Shown: positions 17,983 through 28,533, numbered from the stretch's first letter. The stretch is DNA of 64,000 bases from Huiozyma naganishii CBS 8797 (GCF_000348985.1 NC_035932.1:434001-498000); one strand, 5' to 3'. Numbers and translations are program-made. Notes: generated by a model from the letters alone, not told the origin.

Positions 17983-18446
17983 ACGGGGAGGTGCAACCTG
18001 GTCGGAGACTTGTAAATATATTCTGCTGTGTCCTCACGTAGCAAGCAACTAGCACTGTTCGGACACCACTATAAGGATCAACGTATATAAAGTCCACATT
18101 CCATGTACTTGATATATATGTATACAATCAAAGGTATGTATCAAACATGGTAGTATCTTCTATTGGTTCTGGTGTGTGGCCGGTCATTTCCAAACGGTGC
18201 ATGCAAGTAGTAGGACCCGTTGAATGAACACGAGGTAGTGTCATACTTCCAGAGGCAGTGTAAAGTTGTAGCAAGTTTCAGCACACAATGCTAATATAAT
18301 TATCCTCTAGTTTGCCCAGCTAACAGACAGGGACAGGACAAAAAGTTAAGAGCTACCCTTTGAACGGCTCAAGCTTTGCAAATAAAACGGTAAAGTTTGT
18401 TCTGCAAGATTCGAGCTCATGTCAAGAAGTCAAGACAACAAGCTCT
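17983..18446. other. Convergent intergenic region MRPL10-CUS2
   Basis: 464 bp between two convergent stops. Apart from the Puf3-like element near its start and several TATATA stretches (18080-18125) suited to 3'-end formation, no RNA gene or repeat is recognised. Confidence 0.5.
18011..18018 (+). promoter_or_regulatory. Puf3 element in the MRPL10 3' UTR
   Basis: TGTAAATA, the optimal Puf3 site, lies 29 nt after the MRPL10 stop codon. Confidence 0.6.
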
Positions 18447-19304
18447 TCAAAGATCATTGAGCAAGTTATCACCGCTCGTCTCGTCATCGACTTCGCTACT
18501 CTCTTCCCCAGTGTTTTCCTCCTCAGAGACATTTTCGTCTTCTATCATATATGCCAGCAGTTCCGACCGTCGAAGAACCTGCCCTTCATTTTCACGGCAA
18601 CAGAGAGCCTCCTTCCTGAGTTTGAAGACGACGTGAATCTGGCCTCTGCCGGTGTCAACTTCCGCATTTATCACTTCGCCGAAATCTTCGCAACCGGTGA
18701 CAATATCCTCCTTAATATCTTGTATCTCGCCGAGCTCAAAATCTCGGTAAATGTCTAAAACGTTGGCCAGTATCAACGTTCGGCTGGTTCTTGATTCTCC
18801 AGTGTTATCTCGGGCCTTGTTGTCCAATTTTCGTCTTTTGTGATCCTCATGTTCTTCCTCTTCTTCCTCTTCTTCTTCTGCTTCAATATCACCAGAGGTG
18901 GTTTCTTTCTTTGGTTCCTCAAACTTGGCAACTTCGACGTTGATCTTACAGCCCTTGATAGCGTATCCGTTCATCATTTCAACAGCTAAAGTGACAGATT
19001 CATCGTTCATGTAGAACAGTATCGCATCTCCCTTCAATTCGCCAGCTGCGTCACGGTACAATCGGCATTTCCAATCGCCCTCATGATCCTTCCTGACAGC
19101 ACCGTACGGCTGAAACTCGTCGACTATATCATCCTCTGAGATACCACTTGTCGGTAAACCGGATATATACACGGCGGCAGGAGGTTTTATTGGACGTTTC
19201 AGTTTCTGTTGTTCACGTTCCCTCCTCTCCAACTTCCTTTTCGCTAGCTCAGCTTTCTTCAAGTGTTTCAACTGCTCCTTCAACTCGACCTCCTCTGCAT
19301 CCAT
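18447..19304 (-). CDS. CUS2: U2 snRNP assembly factor Cus2
   Basis: RNA-binding protein that helps U2 snRNA folding and gates Prp5 in spliceosome assembly (285 aa, the same length as S. cerevisiae Cus2). It starts MDAEEVELKEQLKHLKKAEL, followed by a basic helix. RRM1 begins about residue 44 (AVYISGLPTSGISEDDIVDEFQPYG). An acidic Glu tract lies at about 140-152 (encoded by TTC-rich DNA on the + strand). A second RRM of Tat-SF1 type runs from about 170 (TLILANVLDIYRDFE). The C-terminal tail is acidic. Confidence 0.93.
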   Translation of the reverse strand: MDAEEVELKEQLKHLKKAELAKRKLERREREQQKLKRPIKPPAAVYISGLPTSGISEDDIVDEFQPYGAVRKDHEGDWKCRLYRDAAGELKGDAILFYMNDESVTLAVEMMNGYAIKGCKINVEVAKFEEPKKETTSGDIEAEEEEEEEEEHEDHKRRKLDNKARDNTGESRTSRTLILANVLDIYRDFELGEIQDIKEDIVTGCEDFGEVINAEVDTGRGQIHVVFKLRKEALCCRENEGQVLRRSELLAYMIEDENVSEEENTGEESSEVDDETSGDNLLNDL

Positions 19305-19540
19305 CGCCCCCTGCTTGCACCTTGAACCCTCTTTAGGCTACAAGCTCTCCAGTGATGTCGAACTCTCCCACAAAAGCAATTAACTTGAGTATTATAATAA
19401 GCAAAAGACACAGAGGAAGGACAAAGAAGGTGAACACTTCGTAACTCAAAGATTTCCTACGGTATTCTACGGTGGTCAATTCACGACAAGATAGTATATT
19501 GTAGGTACATAAATTGTATAAAGGAGTTATTTCGTACAGT

Positions 19541-22339
19541 TCACATTAAGTTGTTGACTATATCCGCGCACAAAGTGGCATCTTCGGTCCTGCATTGCGC
19601 CTTCAGGGCTACACCCTTCGAGCTCTTGATCATCTTGATGACTAGTGCTACTTTCGTGCCCATCAGAGCAGACTTACCAAACAGCTTAAGCACGTGGGAG
19701 CTTGAATCCGTGGGGGCGAATTGTGTGTTGCTTAGCGGTAGACAGCTTGTGTTCAAAACTAGTTTATCAATAACTTCTTGTAACGACAGGTCCTCCTGGA
19801 TGTTGTAGACGGCCACTTCCTCATTGGGCAACTGGTCAAAGGTAGCCTCGAAGTTCCCAACAAACGAAGATTTGATGTAGTCACCGGCGTTCAAAAACAA
19901 CGAATCGATCTCGTATTCGTCTTGGAACCCCTCGTCGTCCTCGAATGGTTCGTGTGTGTCTGGATTCAATTCTCTGGTGGTGAAATGAAGAGTATTCAAG
20001 AAGCCTTTCATCACCGTGTCGGTCGATTTCTTGAACGCTACGTAACATGCGGATTCACCAGCTGGTGCCAGTCTCTCGATCGGTAGAGTGAATAATTCCT
20101 CTAGACGTGAGTTCTCAGGGTCTTCAGCGGAGCAGACGACAGAAACGTTGTCTAGGGCAACATCAACTAAAGTGTTGGTGATGTTGAACTGTAGGACGAT
20201 GTTGTCCTTGAAGACGTGTTTCACAGCGCGAACAACGAATTCGGCTTCCGATTCCGTCAATGGAGTCACCTTAGAGCTATTGATCAGCTTACCGAACTCC
20301 TTGAACTCCTCCATCCCACTCAACTCGTCAGCGTACTTACTCTCCAACAGGTCTTGTTCGTGTTCGTGCAAGTCGGCACCCTTGTATGTGTCGTTGTCCT
20401 TCCTCTTATTCGTGGAGACGGTCGCAGGAGCAATAGCATCCCTGTTGCCACTTTCGTCATTATCAGTGGATTTGAACACCCTGTCTTGCTTGTGCTTCAA
20501 TTCTATCGCCTTCATCTCGTCCTCAGAGAACTTGCGTATCTGGGAGACGTCGAATGGGGTCTTGAATGAATCCTCGTTCGTTGAGATGTAAGTTGTCAAC
20601 TTGCTTTCAAGAGAGTTCAAGTCGTAGTAATATTTGGATTGAACCAGGTCCTTTGCAAAACTGTGCTCGGAACCTAGCAGCTTCAAAGATATGGTTGCTC
20701 TATCCCTGACTTCGTCGTCTGTGTCGTTGGAGATTCTGTTTAGCAGACTGACAATCGAGTCCTTCAAAGTGGGGTCGTTCTTCGTTAGCGCGAACTTAGA
20801 CAACGCAATGACGGCAGCGGATCTGATAATGGAGTTCTCCAGGACGACCCTGTTAAAGATGTGTCTCACGTACAGGGATGGGTTTGAAGTCGAGGGCCCC
20901 TCTTTACCCAGGAGATGCAGCACTCTGACGAGAACTTCGTTGTACTCACAGTCCTCGATGAAGTCACACAGGCTCTCTAATGCCAATTCCTTGGACTGTG
21001 GAACGAAGGCTACAATGTCGATGATTGCCTCCACGACGCTGCTTTTAAACTTTGCCGCACCCTCGCTATTTTTCAAGACGTCGATCAGAAACTTTATGAT
21101 CACTTTCCATTCCTTGGGGAATTTGAGCGACAAAGTACGGATGGCCTCGATGACTGTGATTTTGAAATCGTCAGACACTTTATGGACGAACTCGGTGATG
21201 CGGCCGATTAGATTCGAGATGTTGTCCTCGTTACTGGTCTTCAACAACGTGGTGATCGCGAAAGTTGCAAGTTCTTTGTTGGACATGGAAAGCAGCGATT
21301 CCAGTTCAGGGTTACAAACGGCAACTTTTTCTGGAGAGACCATTGCCATCTTATTGACCACTTTCACTGCCCCCAATTTGGCACCACAGTTGAATTCGTT
21401 CATTAGTTTACGCAAGACGTTGACAGTCGTGGCGAACAAGTCCGGGGAGACGAGTCTTGGGTGTGCTATCGCGAAAGTCGTGATCGTCTTCGCTGTCTCG
21501 AGGCTGACGAGCGAGGACCTGTCCTGCAGCCAGACGTTGAACAGCTGTTGGAATTGCGCGAACAGCTGCGTGTCTCTGTGTATCAAGTCGTTGACGATCT
21601 TCATGAGCTCCATTCTTGCGAACTGGTTCTTCAACACAAACCCATCGGAACACTGTTGAATCAATTTCATAAGTGCCATCTTGTCGTTCCTCTTGAGTTC
21701 GTAGACAAGCCCCAACGCGTGGTACTGCGTAATGTGTGGCGCTTTGGACACGAACTCGGATCTGGCGGACATCGGCGCGGTCTTCACCTCCATGATGGCC
21801 TCCTGTGCCTCATTGGAGAATCTCTTGATTGTGACCTCCGAGATTGGCAGCAGGTTGTACGCGGTGCACAGCGCAGCAGACGAAACAGACTGGTTCTTAC
21901 TGACCACTGCATTTTTCAACAGTCTCTCCGCGGAGAACGCCGTGGACTCGTCAAGCACGTACGTGAGCGCCCTGATTGCGTTTGGTTTCACGATATCGGA
22001 CCCATTCTGCACGTCCTTCATAATGGAGGACGTCGCCATAAGAACGTCCTCTGAGATCCCACTCAATTCTTTAATTGCCAAGTACACGACCTGTCTCAAC
22101 GAATCGTTTTGGTGTTGGAACAGTTTCGAGATCGAAAAGAACAACGCCGTGGCCTCTGTCTGTGGGAAAGTCTCCCCCGAGGACAGCAGTCTCAACAGAC
22201 GGGAGATCAGCAAACGACAACGTTTCGCACTGACGGGCGACTCGTTGAAAGTGTTCATACAATCCTGGTAGATCGTCATCTTGTCTGGGAGGTCGCTGGA
22301 CCCAGCGCTCTCGAACTTCTTGTAAGTCTGCGCGGACAT
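19541..22339 (-). CDS. SEC21: COPI coatomer gamma subunit Sec21
   Basis: Gamma-COP of the COPI coat, needed for retrograde Golgi-ER transport (932 aa; 935 in S. cerevisiae). The product starts MSAQTYKKFE and runs into the very conserved DLPDKMTIYQDCMNTFNESPV. An adaptin-type HEAT solenoid follows to about residue 600. An acidic/charged hinge lies at about 630-690, then the gamma-adaptin ear domain (LTESEAEFVVRAVKHVFKDN onward). An in-frame ATG 48 codons upstream is ignored because the conserved N-terminus begins at 22339. Confidence 0.97.
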   Translation of the reverse strand: MSAQTYKKFESAGSSDLPDKMTIYQDCMNTFNESPVSAKRCRLLISRLLRLLSSGETFPQTEATALFFSISKLFQHQNDSLRQVVYLAIKELSGISEDVLMATSSIMKDVQNGSDIVKPNAIRALTYVLDESTAFSAERLLKNAVVSKNQSVSSAALCTAYNLLPISEVTIKRFSNEAQEAIMEVKTAPMSARSEFVSKAPHITQYHALGLVYELKRNDKMALMKLIQQCSDGFVLKNQFARMELMKIVNDLIHRDTQLFAQFQQLFNVWLQDRSSLVSLETAKTITTFAIAHPRLVSPDLFATTVNVLRKLMNEFNCGAKLGAVKVVNKMAMVSPEKVAVCNPELESLLSMSNKELATFAITTLLKTSNEDNISNLIGRITEFVHKVSDDFKITVIEAIRTLSLKFPKEWKVIIKFLIDVLKNSEGAAKFKSSVVEAIIDIVAFVPQSKELALESLCDFIEDCEYNEVLVRVLHLLGKEGPSTSNPSLYVRHIFNRVVLENSIIRSAAVIALSKFALTKNDPTLKDSIVSLLNRISNDTDDEVRDRATISLKLLGSEHSFAKDLVQSKYYYDLNSLESKLTTYISTNEDSFKTPFDVSQIRKFSEDEMKAIELKHKQDRVFKSTDNDESGNRDAIAPATVSTNKRKDNDTYKGADLHEHEQDLLESKYADELSGMEEFKEFGKLINSSKVTPLTESEAEFVVRAVKHVFKDNIVLQFNITNTLVDVALDNVSVVCSAEDPENSRLEELFTLPIERLAPAGESACYVAFKKSTDTVMKGFLNTLHFTTRELNPDTHEPFEDDEGFQDEYEIDSLFLNAGDYIKSSFVGNFEATFDQLPNEEVAVYNIQEDLSLQEVIDKLVLNTSCLPLSNTQFAPTDSSSHVLKLFGKSALMGTKVALVIKMIKSSKGVALKAQCRTEDATLCADIVNNLM

Positions 22340-22681
22340 CGTGAGAAGCCCTACTTTGTAGCAATAAGAGCAGAAGTTACCGGCCTGCCTGTATGTACCA
22401 GGAAGTGTCAATTGCGGTCCCTCTTTGGTACGTACACGATATTCTTCATTTGCTGTTAATATTAATAGTTGTTGTCGAGGCAAGAAAACTTCAAAATTTC
22501 GTGTATCGTGATCTTCTATTGGTATTAACTACGGCATCGCCAGCTGGGAGTGATGAGATGCCTTGGTTTGCTTATATAATGGGTTGCTAGAGGGCTGAAG
22601 GTTACGGTGATGTGCTTTTGCGTATGCTCTATTGTGGGTTGGTATGAATGTTGAAAAACTTGAAGTGCGAGGGGGGGGTGT
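22340..22681. other. SEC21 promoter / CAF40 3' region
   Basis: 342 bp holding the SEC21 upstream region and the end of the CAF40 transcript. No RNA gene or repeat is seen. Confidence 0.5.
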
Positions 22682-23578
22682 CTAGTTTGCAGTAGTTGCA
22701 GGGAATTGGGGCTGCTGTTGTTGTGGCTGTTGCTGCTGGGTATCCTCGTTCAGCGTTAGAAGCAGTTGGGCTAGACATCTCTTGGACCCGACGTCGTCGC
22801 GTAGCACTTCTGTGAACGTGTTGTCCCTCAGTTTCTCCGGAAGCACCAGTTTCAGCAGCCTCCTGGCCTCGAGGTCGTCGCTGAGCCGCAAGTAGCAACG
22901 TATGATGTGTTTGAGAAGTCTCCCCGGCGGAGCATGCAGCGTGAGTTGCTCGACCATGTCCTTGAGGACGTTAGTCACCGCGTAGAACCGTTCCATTGTT
23001 GCGCAGATATACTGTAGCCCGATATCATCGAGCAGGATCTTCTGTAAGATGAAGATGGCCACTGTTTTGGACAACTCTGAGGAGGACTCCATGATCCGTA
23101 GACACAGTGGGACAATATCCGTTCTGAGCAGGAACCCAATGACGTCCTGCGAATCGTTCTTGACAAGGGCACCGATGACCCCCAACGACGTCAACCTCAA
23201 GTACTCGAAGGTCCGCTGCCTCGACGTCGTGTTGAGGAAGGGGAACAGGAACAGCGGGATGTGTGCCTGGAGGAACAGATGTTTCGTGTCCGAGTGCGAT
23301 GCGACACACTGCAACAGCACGAGCGCGTTACACACCCTGTTCGACAACTGGTTGGAGAGCAACGCCGGCTGCAGCATCGGGTACACGGATATGATCTCGT
23401 TCAGCAGCGAGGTCATCACCCCGAAGGACGACCAAAGCACGGGAGCCAAGTCGTCGAATTGTTCCCGCTTACGACCCAACTCCAAGAGTGCTTGCTCCTT
23501 CTGCGGGCCGTACGTCAGTTGGCATATCCAGTGGTACACGTTCGGATCGTCCAGCGCGTGCTGGGGCGGCTGGTTCAT
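22682..23578 (-). CDS. CAF40: CCR4-NOT subunit Caf40 (CNOT9/RCD1)
   Basis: Armadillo-repeat subunit of the CCR4-NOT deadenylase. From the ATG at 23578 it is 298 aa, beginning [20 protein letters not shown]. The body is almost invariant across eukaryotes ([70 protein letters not shown]). The C-terminal tail is a Gln/Pro run after LLTLNED. Upstream in-frame ATGs at 23665 and 23731 would add 29 or 51 aa; S. cerevisiae Caf40 has a long low-complexity N-terminus, so the start is uncertain. Confidence 0.93.
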   Translation of the reverse strand: MNQPPQHALDDPNVYHWICQLTYGPQKEQALLELGRKREQFDDLAPVLWSSFGVMTSLLNEIISVYPMLQPALLSNQLSNRVCNALVLLQCVASHSDTKHLFLQAHIPLFLFPFLNTTSRQRTFEYLRLTSLGVIGALVKNDSQDVIGFLLRTDIVPLCLRIMESSSELSKTVAIFILQKILLDDIGLQYICATMERFYAVTNVLKDMVEQLTLHAPPGRLLKHIIRCYLRLSDDLEARRLLKLVLPEKLRDNTFTEVLRDDVGSKRCLAQLLLTLNEDTQQQQPQQQQPQFPATTAN

Positions 23579-24512
23579 TGCGGCTGCTGGTATCTGTGCA
23601 GGCTTGAGAAGGCCCAAGAGTGAGGCCACAACCCTCTTCAAGAGTGCCGTTTGTTCTCTTCTCATACAAAGAGAGAAGAGAAGAAGGTGGCTACCCGGAC
23701 ACTCTTTGTATAGCAGACGAGTCCCAAGCATGGGACGGCTGAGGATGGTGGTGGTGAGCGACTCCTACTACTGCTACTAGGCTACAAAGAGGGCACTACG
23801 TACGGTAAGACGATGCAGAATCAGAAATTTGGGTATACTTAATGCTTCACGGATACCTGAGTACAATAAGTTTAGGTATCGATCAGACTGGTGCACAGCT
23901 TTTTTCTAATCATGTTCTGCAGTGCGACATCACGGCCACATTATACACTTATAATGGTGAGAGCAGTGATACCGCACCGTTTCGGGGCCACAAAGTGGCT
24001 TGTCCGTCTGCGAGAGACGCAAGAGACACGCCAGCAGACCATCTCTACTTTGGATGCTGGGCACACGGCCCGCTTTATATACGGCGGAGGCAACGTGTGT
24101 TACCCAGACGCGGTGGCAGCGGCCTCAGCGCAGTAGGGTTTGGCGGCTGTTCGTCGGCGGTGATGTGGAGCGGGTCCGGGGCGAGCAGTCGGAGGGTGTC
24201 TGGCAGGACGGTAGTGCCAGACGGACGGTAGTGGTACGTCTGGCTGTGACCGGTTTATCTCTTTCTCGCTCTCTCGCCTTCTCGCTTACTTTCTCACTAT
24301 TATATATATTGGACAAACTGTATAACTACAAGGCGATGCTCAAGATGGTATGAGGAAATTGGCGTATTACTGTAGATGAGTGATGCGGTAGGGGCGAGGG
24401 TTTAGTGTAAAACAGGTATGTGCTCTTGAACCGGTCAAGTCCGCTTTACAATAAGCAAGAAATTATTGCTGGAAGCTAAGATCTATAACAAGATTGGACT
24501 GACCCTGAGCTT

Positions 24513-25223
24513 TGTTGGATATTGTCTTTCTCGCCGTGACTATCCATTTTGAGTAGAGATTTAGATGACTTAGGTAAAGTTGACTTCTTAGTTATACTAT
24601 TTAAGTATAAGGTTCGATGGTCTCTTCTGTATGTTCAGAAAGATAGACACCAATACTATGGATATAACTAGTCTTTATATATGTGAGAATTTCCCGGATA
24701 TTCTCAGAATAGGATTATGTTTCACAGTGTAACATTTTAACTTCGTCGTGACATTATTGTTATACGTTTTATAGTTGTCACGTATCATTATCGTTTCATA
24801 CTCTGTTTATGCCTATGATGATATCTTGTCACCCCTATAATAGTCATTTTCTGTTGAATAGGGTCTTGTTCGCCGTGGCTATTCATTGTAGTAGAGTAAA
24901 GAGATGTTTTAGTTCAGGTATGACTTCTGGTATATACTTAATATATAAGTATATGGTTCGATGATCTCTTCTATATTGTAACAGATAGAAGGATCAATTC
25001 ATTCGAGGTAGCTAGGTTTTATATATTTGAGAATTTGCTCAGAGTCAATGGTGTGGCTCTTCACTTTCTCACTGTCGTGGATACCTCCACACTTGTGGCA
25101 TCGTTATTTGTCTCGTTAAAATTTGTGTCTTTTATCAAGTGTGTGTCCTGTTTATGCCTATGATGATATCCTATCATCCTTATCATATTCATTTTCTATA
25201 TCCAGCATTTTCTATATTCAGCA
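24513..25223 (+). mobile_element. Older solo LTR (copy 1), split by a younger LTR
   Basis: Copy 1 begins TGTTGGATATTG at 24513 and runs to 24851. Its last 11 bases, TATATTCAGCA, resume at 25213-25223 after the inserted copy 2. Joined it is 350 bp, a Ty-like LTR size, with TGTTG and CAGCA ends. Flanking pentamers (AGCTT and ATTCT) no longer match, fitting an old insertion. No internal element sequence is present. Orientation is chosen by similarity of its start to Ty1-type LTRs. Confidence 0.75.
24852..25207 (+). mobile_element. Younger solo LTR (copy 2) nested in copy 1, with target duplication
   Basis: 356 bp from TGTTGAATAGGG to TATATCCAGCA, homologous to copy 1 throughout (for example TTCGCCGTGGCTATTCATT against CTCGCCGTGACTATCCATT, and the shared GTTTATGCCTATGATGATAT). 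It is flanked by a perfect 5-bp target duplication TTTTC at 24847-24851 and 25208-25212, placing the insertion inside copy 1, 11 bp from its end. It is a solo LTR left by LTR-LTR recombination. Confidence 0.8.
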
Positions 25224-25359
25224 ATTCTCTCATGCGATCTGTTTATAATGTTTGGTGCAAGGTGTTGTGTTTTAGTACAAGCTAATAGAGTGTCACAAAT
25301 TAAAAACCCGCTAAAACTATAAACTTTAATACAAAGATATAAAGCTGTCGAAGTAGTGA

Positions 25360-26430
25360 CTATGCCGGCTGCGCCTCCAAAACCTCGTTCTCAAAACAGG
25401 TCTTCACGACGCCGATCAGCGCGCTGCTCTGGATCTTGGAGTCCCCGCCCTTCGAAATCGCGTACTCGAGGTCCGCAAGCTTCATACACAGGTTGATTCT
25501 CGTTTGCTCGTGCTGCAACTCGTACTGGTCGAGGATCTCCATGATCCCCTCTATCAGATCTATCAGTGCAAGTCCCTGCTCCTGCCTGATCTTGTGCAAT
25601 GTGTAGTACGCAGTGTTCCAGTCTTCCTCCAGGATAGACTTCAAGATCTTCCGCAGATCAGCGGGTCTCGCGGCACCGCAGCACTCGTAAATGGTATCCG
25701 TAGAAACCTCATCGCTCTCGTCGTCTCCCAACGTCGCTTTGCTCGCCTGCAGAACGTTCAACACACGCCGCATGTCCCCCTTCGACAACTTGATCAGCGC
25801 CTGCACGGCATCCTCGGAAACCCGCAGATGCTCGTGCACGAGCACGTTGGCGATCCTCCTCTTTATAGCGTCCTCGGGCAAAGGCTGGAACCGGAACCGG
25901 GTACACCTACTTTGCAAAGCGGGGGTCAACTTGTGCGAGTAATTGGCAAGGATACAAAACCGCGTGTTCTTGGTGTACTTCTCAATGATTCTACGGAGCG
26001 CGTTCTGCGCCGCATTGGTCATTGCATCCGCCTCATCCAGGATGACCAACTTGAACCCACGCGAGAATATCTGCCTCGTGGACGCGAACTCTTTGATCTG
26101 GTTCCGCACGACATCGATCCCCCTGTCGTCAGACGCGTTCAGCTCGAGAACCATGTGCGAGTAGTTCTTTCCATATATTTCCCGAGCAAGCGCCACAATC
26201 GTAGACGTCTTACCTGTCCCGGGCGGGCCGTAGAAGAGCAAATGGGGCAACCTGTTCTCCTGTATAAACTTGTGCAGCACGGATACAATCTCTCCCTGAC
26301 CGTACACATCGTCCAGACTCGAAGGACGGTACTTCTCCACCCAGGGCAGACTCTCTCTAGACATCACAGGCTCAATGTCGCGCAGGTACACACCAATGCT
26401 ACTGTGACTGCTATTGTCACTTTCAACCAT
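25360..26430 (-). CDS. RFC3: Replication factor C subunit 3
   Basis: Clamp-loader subunit that loads PCNA, also used in the Rad24, Ctf18 and Elg1 complexes. The product is 356 aa (340 in S. cerevisiae). AAA+ motifs are all present: Walker A GPPGTGKT (68-75), Walker B LVILDEADAMT, RFC box DDRGIDVVRNQIKEFA and the SRC arginine-finger motif (ALQSRCTRFRFQ). The conserved part starts LPWVEKYRP at residue 28. An internal ATG at 26364 would give a 334-aa protein with the usual short N-terminus, so the first 22 residues are doubtful. Confidence 0.96.
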   Translation of the reverse strand: MVESDNSSHSSIGVYLRDIEPVMSRESLPWVEKYRPSSLDDVYGQGEIVSVLHKFIQENRLPHLLFYGPPGTGKTSTIVALAREIYGKNYSHMVLELNASDDRGIDVVRNQIKEFASTRQIFSRGFKLVILDEADAMTNAAQNALRRIIEKYTKNTRFCILANYSHKLTPALQSRCTRFRFQPLPEDAIKRRIANVLVHEHLRVSEDAVQALIKLSKGDMRRVLNVLQASKATLGDDESDEVSTDTIYECCGAARPADLRKILKSILEEDWNTAYYTLHKIRQEQGLALIDLIEGIMEILDQYELQHEQTRINLCMKLADLEYAISKGGDSKIQSSALIGVVKTCFENEVLEAQPA

Positions 26431-26931
26431 TGAAGCAGTGACGAATTCAAATTCTTAAAACTTGAAGAAGAAGAAGAAGAGGAGGAGGAAGACCTGCAGA
26501 AAGAAATTCGGTGCTGCTGATGCCAAGGGAGAACACCACGCATGGTTATTATTCAGACGCAGTGCACACACAGAGTTGTGGGCAAATAGCCCTACATACT
26601 CACTCACTCTCTCCTCGATGTGTGAAACAAGGGCAAGAACTGGAGCCGCCCAGACGCTGCACCAAGGAGATACAAAGAATTCTGCCATGAGAGCAAGTCT
26701 ACAACAACTAGAACACACTGATAATGTGTACTCACAAGCACACTGGAACAGGTACTCTCGTGGTTGTCCTCATCATCGTCACGGTACCACTAGGGGCCCA
26801 CTGCTGTGTCACTTTGTACGTTGAACCGGCTTCATCGACTTGTCAAGAAGAACTGCCTCGCGATGCCAAGATACTGCCGTTGAGCGGTGAGTAGACGACA
26901 CCTTAGGCAGAAAATCAGGGAGTGGGTTGCT
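26431..26931. other. Divergent promoter region RFC3-MID1
   Basis: 501 bp without a gene. A GAA/GAG purine microsatellite lies at 26464-26492, right upstream of the RFC3 start. No ACGCGT (MCB) site, common for replication genes in S. cerevisiae, is seen. Confidence 0.5.
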
Positions 26932-28533
26932 ATGTGGTCTGCCCTGTGGTTGCTATGCGGGCTAGTGTTTAGTGCGGTGCACTCGTGGGGGGTGCCCAGG
27001 TTTGATTTTGATAGGTACGGTGCACTGCGATCGTCTACGTCCATCATTAACTCGGACAATATAGCCGAGTGGACACCCATAGTGTCAGAGCTGACTCCAG
27101 GGAAGCAGGACTTCTACATGTTCAACATCAGCGACAAGTCCTCGGGACTCGGGTTCGCACCCAGTTACGAAATTCTCATCTTCATGAGTGGTAATATATG
27201 CAGCCAACCACCTTTCGAGAATGCATCGTTCAACAGTTTAGAGGTAGAAGTGAGACTAAGTTACGCGTTTAACGATACAATCGCAGTAAATGCATCCATT
27301 GGCGAATCGGTCGCGTTTTCGTCCGGATACGTCGAAGCGTTGGAAGTGTGCCCGTTAAACGTGACTGATCAGACAGCCTTTACCAAGTCTCAGTTCTCGA
27401 ACTTGTACGTCGTTGTGGAGCTTTACAATACCACGTCCAAGTTGCCACTACAGGTGACACCAGAGACTGCACAGATGACATGGTCGTACAGGCTCAGCAT
27501 ATCGGAGAATGACCTCGTGTTCCAATGGGACGAAAGGTCATGGTTAGAGGTTCTGGACACGGATCATAACTCTGCGTTACTGATGACCGGTAACGTCTCC
27601 GCGGACCATCACTCACAAATGGGGAACGTCTCCGTATACGATCCATCGCTGTACGACATATACATCTACACAGAGGAGGAAAGTACGAAGCTGATGCAAG
27701 CTCAGATGAATTTCTCGCTGTGTGCCGTGACAAACGGTAATTACTTGGTCACCTCTGCCAACGAGGTCAACGTCAGCTCCAATATGATGGAGAACACCCT
27801 ACGCGTACAAAAAACCATCGCCTCCAGTGGGAACGGGGTCAGCGAGTTCTTCTACGTCACGGGGCTCAATATGTCAACGTCATACGTCGCGTATCTTACC
27901 AAAAAAATTGGCCAAAGAGGTAACCTTTCCGACGTTGGTGGCATTCTCTTCTCAAATATCGAGTTCACCACCGCAATAGACGATAGTTGCTCTCTCATAT
28001 ACGGCCTCGATTTTTGCACAGATGTCATGTATTCAGTGCCGACCTCCTCGTTGGCAGCTGGGAATAAAACACTAATGGCTGAGACCTATGACAATATCGC
28101 CAAGGGGGTATACGCCAACTTCAGCAGCGCACTGAAACTGGTATCGTGTGACACGGAACTGGACGCCAGGTATTCACCCTTGAGGACTTGTGAGGACTGT
28201 GCAAGATCGTACAGAGATTGGCTCTGCGCGGTTTCCATTCCCAGATGCACCACAAGACACTCAGAGTACTACCTGATGAGGAGCAAAAATGATAATAGGA
28301 ACGCCTTCATCAACGAATACATAAGGCCAATCCGCAACTATTACGAAATCCTCCCCTGCATCAACATGTGTTACAACCTTGTAAGTGACTGCCCGAGTGT
28401 TTTCGGATTTTCTTGCCCGTCGTCGAACAAAAATGAAGAACTGTTGTTGAACAGTTACAACTACTTTATCGAGGATTCCTGGGATCCCACATGCAACTTT
28501 TTGGGAAATATCACACATGCCTTGAAGTCTTAG
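26932..28533 (+). CDS. MID1: Stretch-activated calcium channel regulator Mid1
   Basis: N-glycosylated plasma-membrane/ER protein that works with Cch1 in high-affinity calcium influx (533 aa from ATG 26932; 548 in S. cerevisiae). A hydrophobic signal segment follows the start (MWSALWLLCGLVFSAVHS). Many N-x-S/T glycosylation sequons are scattered through the extracellular region. The C-terminal third carries the Cys-rich Mid1 module: CDTELDARYSPLRTCEDCARSYRDWLC, CINMCYNLVSDCPSVFGFSCP. The frame is open upstream to 26887 but without an ATG. Confidence 0.93.
   Translation: MWSALWLLCGLVFSAVHSWGVPRFDFDRYGALRSSTSIINSDNIAEWTPIVSELTPGKQDFYMFNISDKSSGLGFAPSYEILIFMSGNICSQPPFENASFNSLEVEVRLSYAFNDTIAVNASIGESVAFSSGYVEALEVCPLNVTDQTAFTKSQFSNLYVVVELYNTTSKLPLQVTPETAQMTWSYRLSISENDLVFQWDERSWLEVLDTDHNSALLMTGNVSADHHSQMGNVSVYDPSLYDIYIYTEEESTKLMQAQMNFSLCAVTNGNYLVTSANEVNVSSNMMENTLRVQKTIASSGNGVSEFFYVTGLNMSTSYVAYLTKKIGQRGNLSDVGGILFSNIEFTTAIDDSCSLIYGLDFCTDVMYSVPTSSLAAGNKTLMAETYDNIAKGVYANFSSALKLVSCDTELDARYSPLRTCEDCARSYRDWLCAVSIPRCTTRHSEYYLMRSKNDNRNAFINEYIRPIRNYYEILPCINMCYNLVSDCPSVFGFSCPSSNKNEELLLNSYNYFIEDSWDPTCNFLGNITHALKS

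Larger units (their letters stand above)
23579..25359. other. Large gene-free region with LTR relics; PCL1 absent
   Basis: About 1.8 kb between CAF40 and RFC3, where PCL1 lies in S. cerevisiae. The first 0.7 kb (to about 24300) is GC-rich and includes short open frames but no recognisable protein or tRNA. From about 24480 it is AT-rich and filled by two nested LTR copies, described separately. Confidence 0.7.

Noticed and set aside
20691..21659. 322-codon open frame on the + strand
   Set aside because: Antisense to the conserved SEC21 gene, with Ser/Leu-rich random composition.
24600..24650. GGTTCGATGG in the LTR as a tRNA B box
   Set aside because: The invariant end of the B box is missing and no acceptor or anticodon stems can be folded around it; the same sequence occurs in both LTR copies.
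25504..26433. 309-codon open frame on the + strand
   Set aside because: It is the complement of RFC3, has no recognisable motif and arises from the GC-rich codon pattern.
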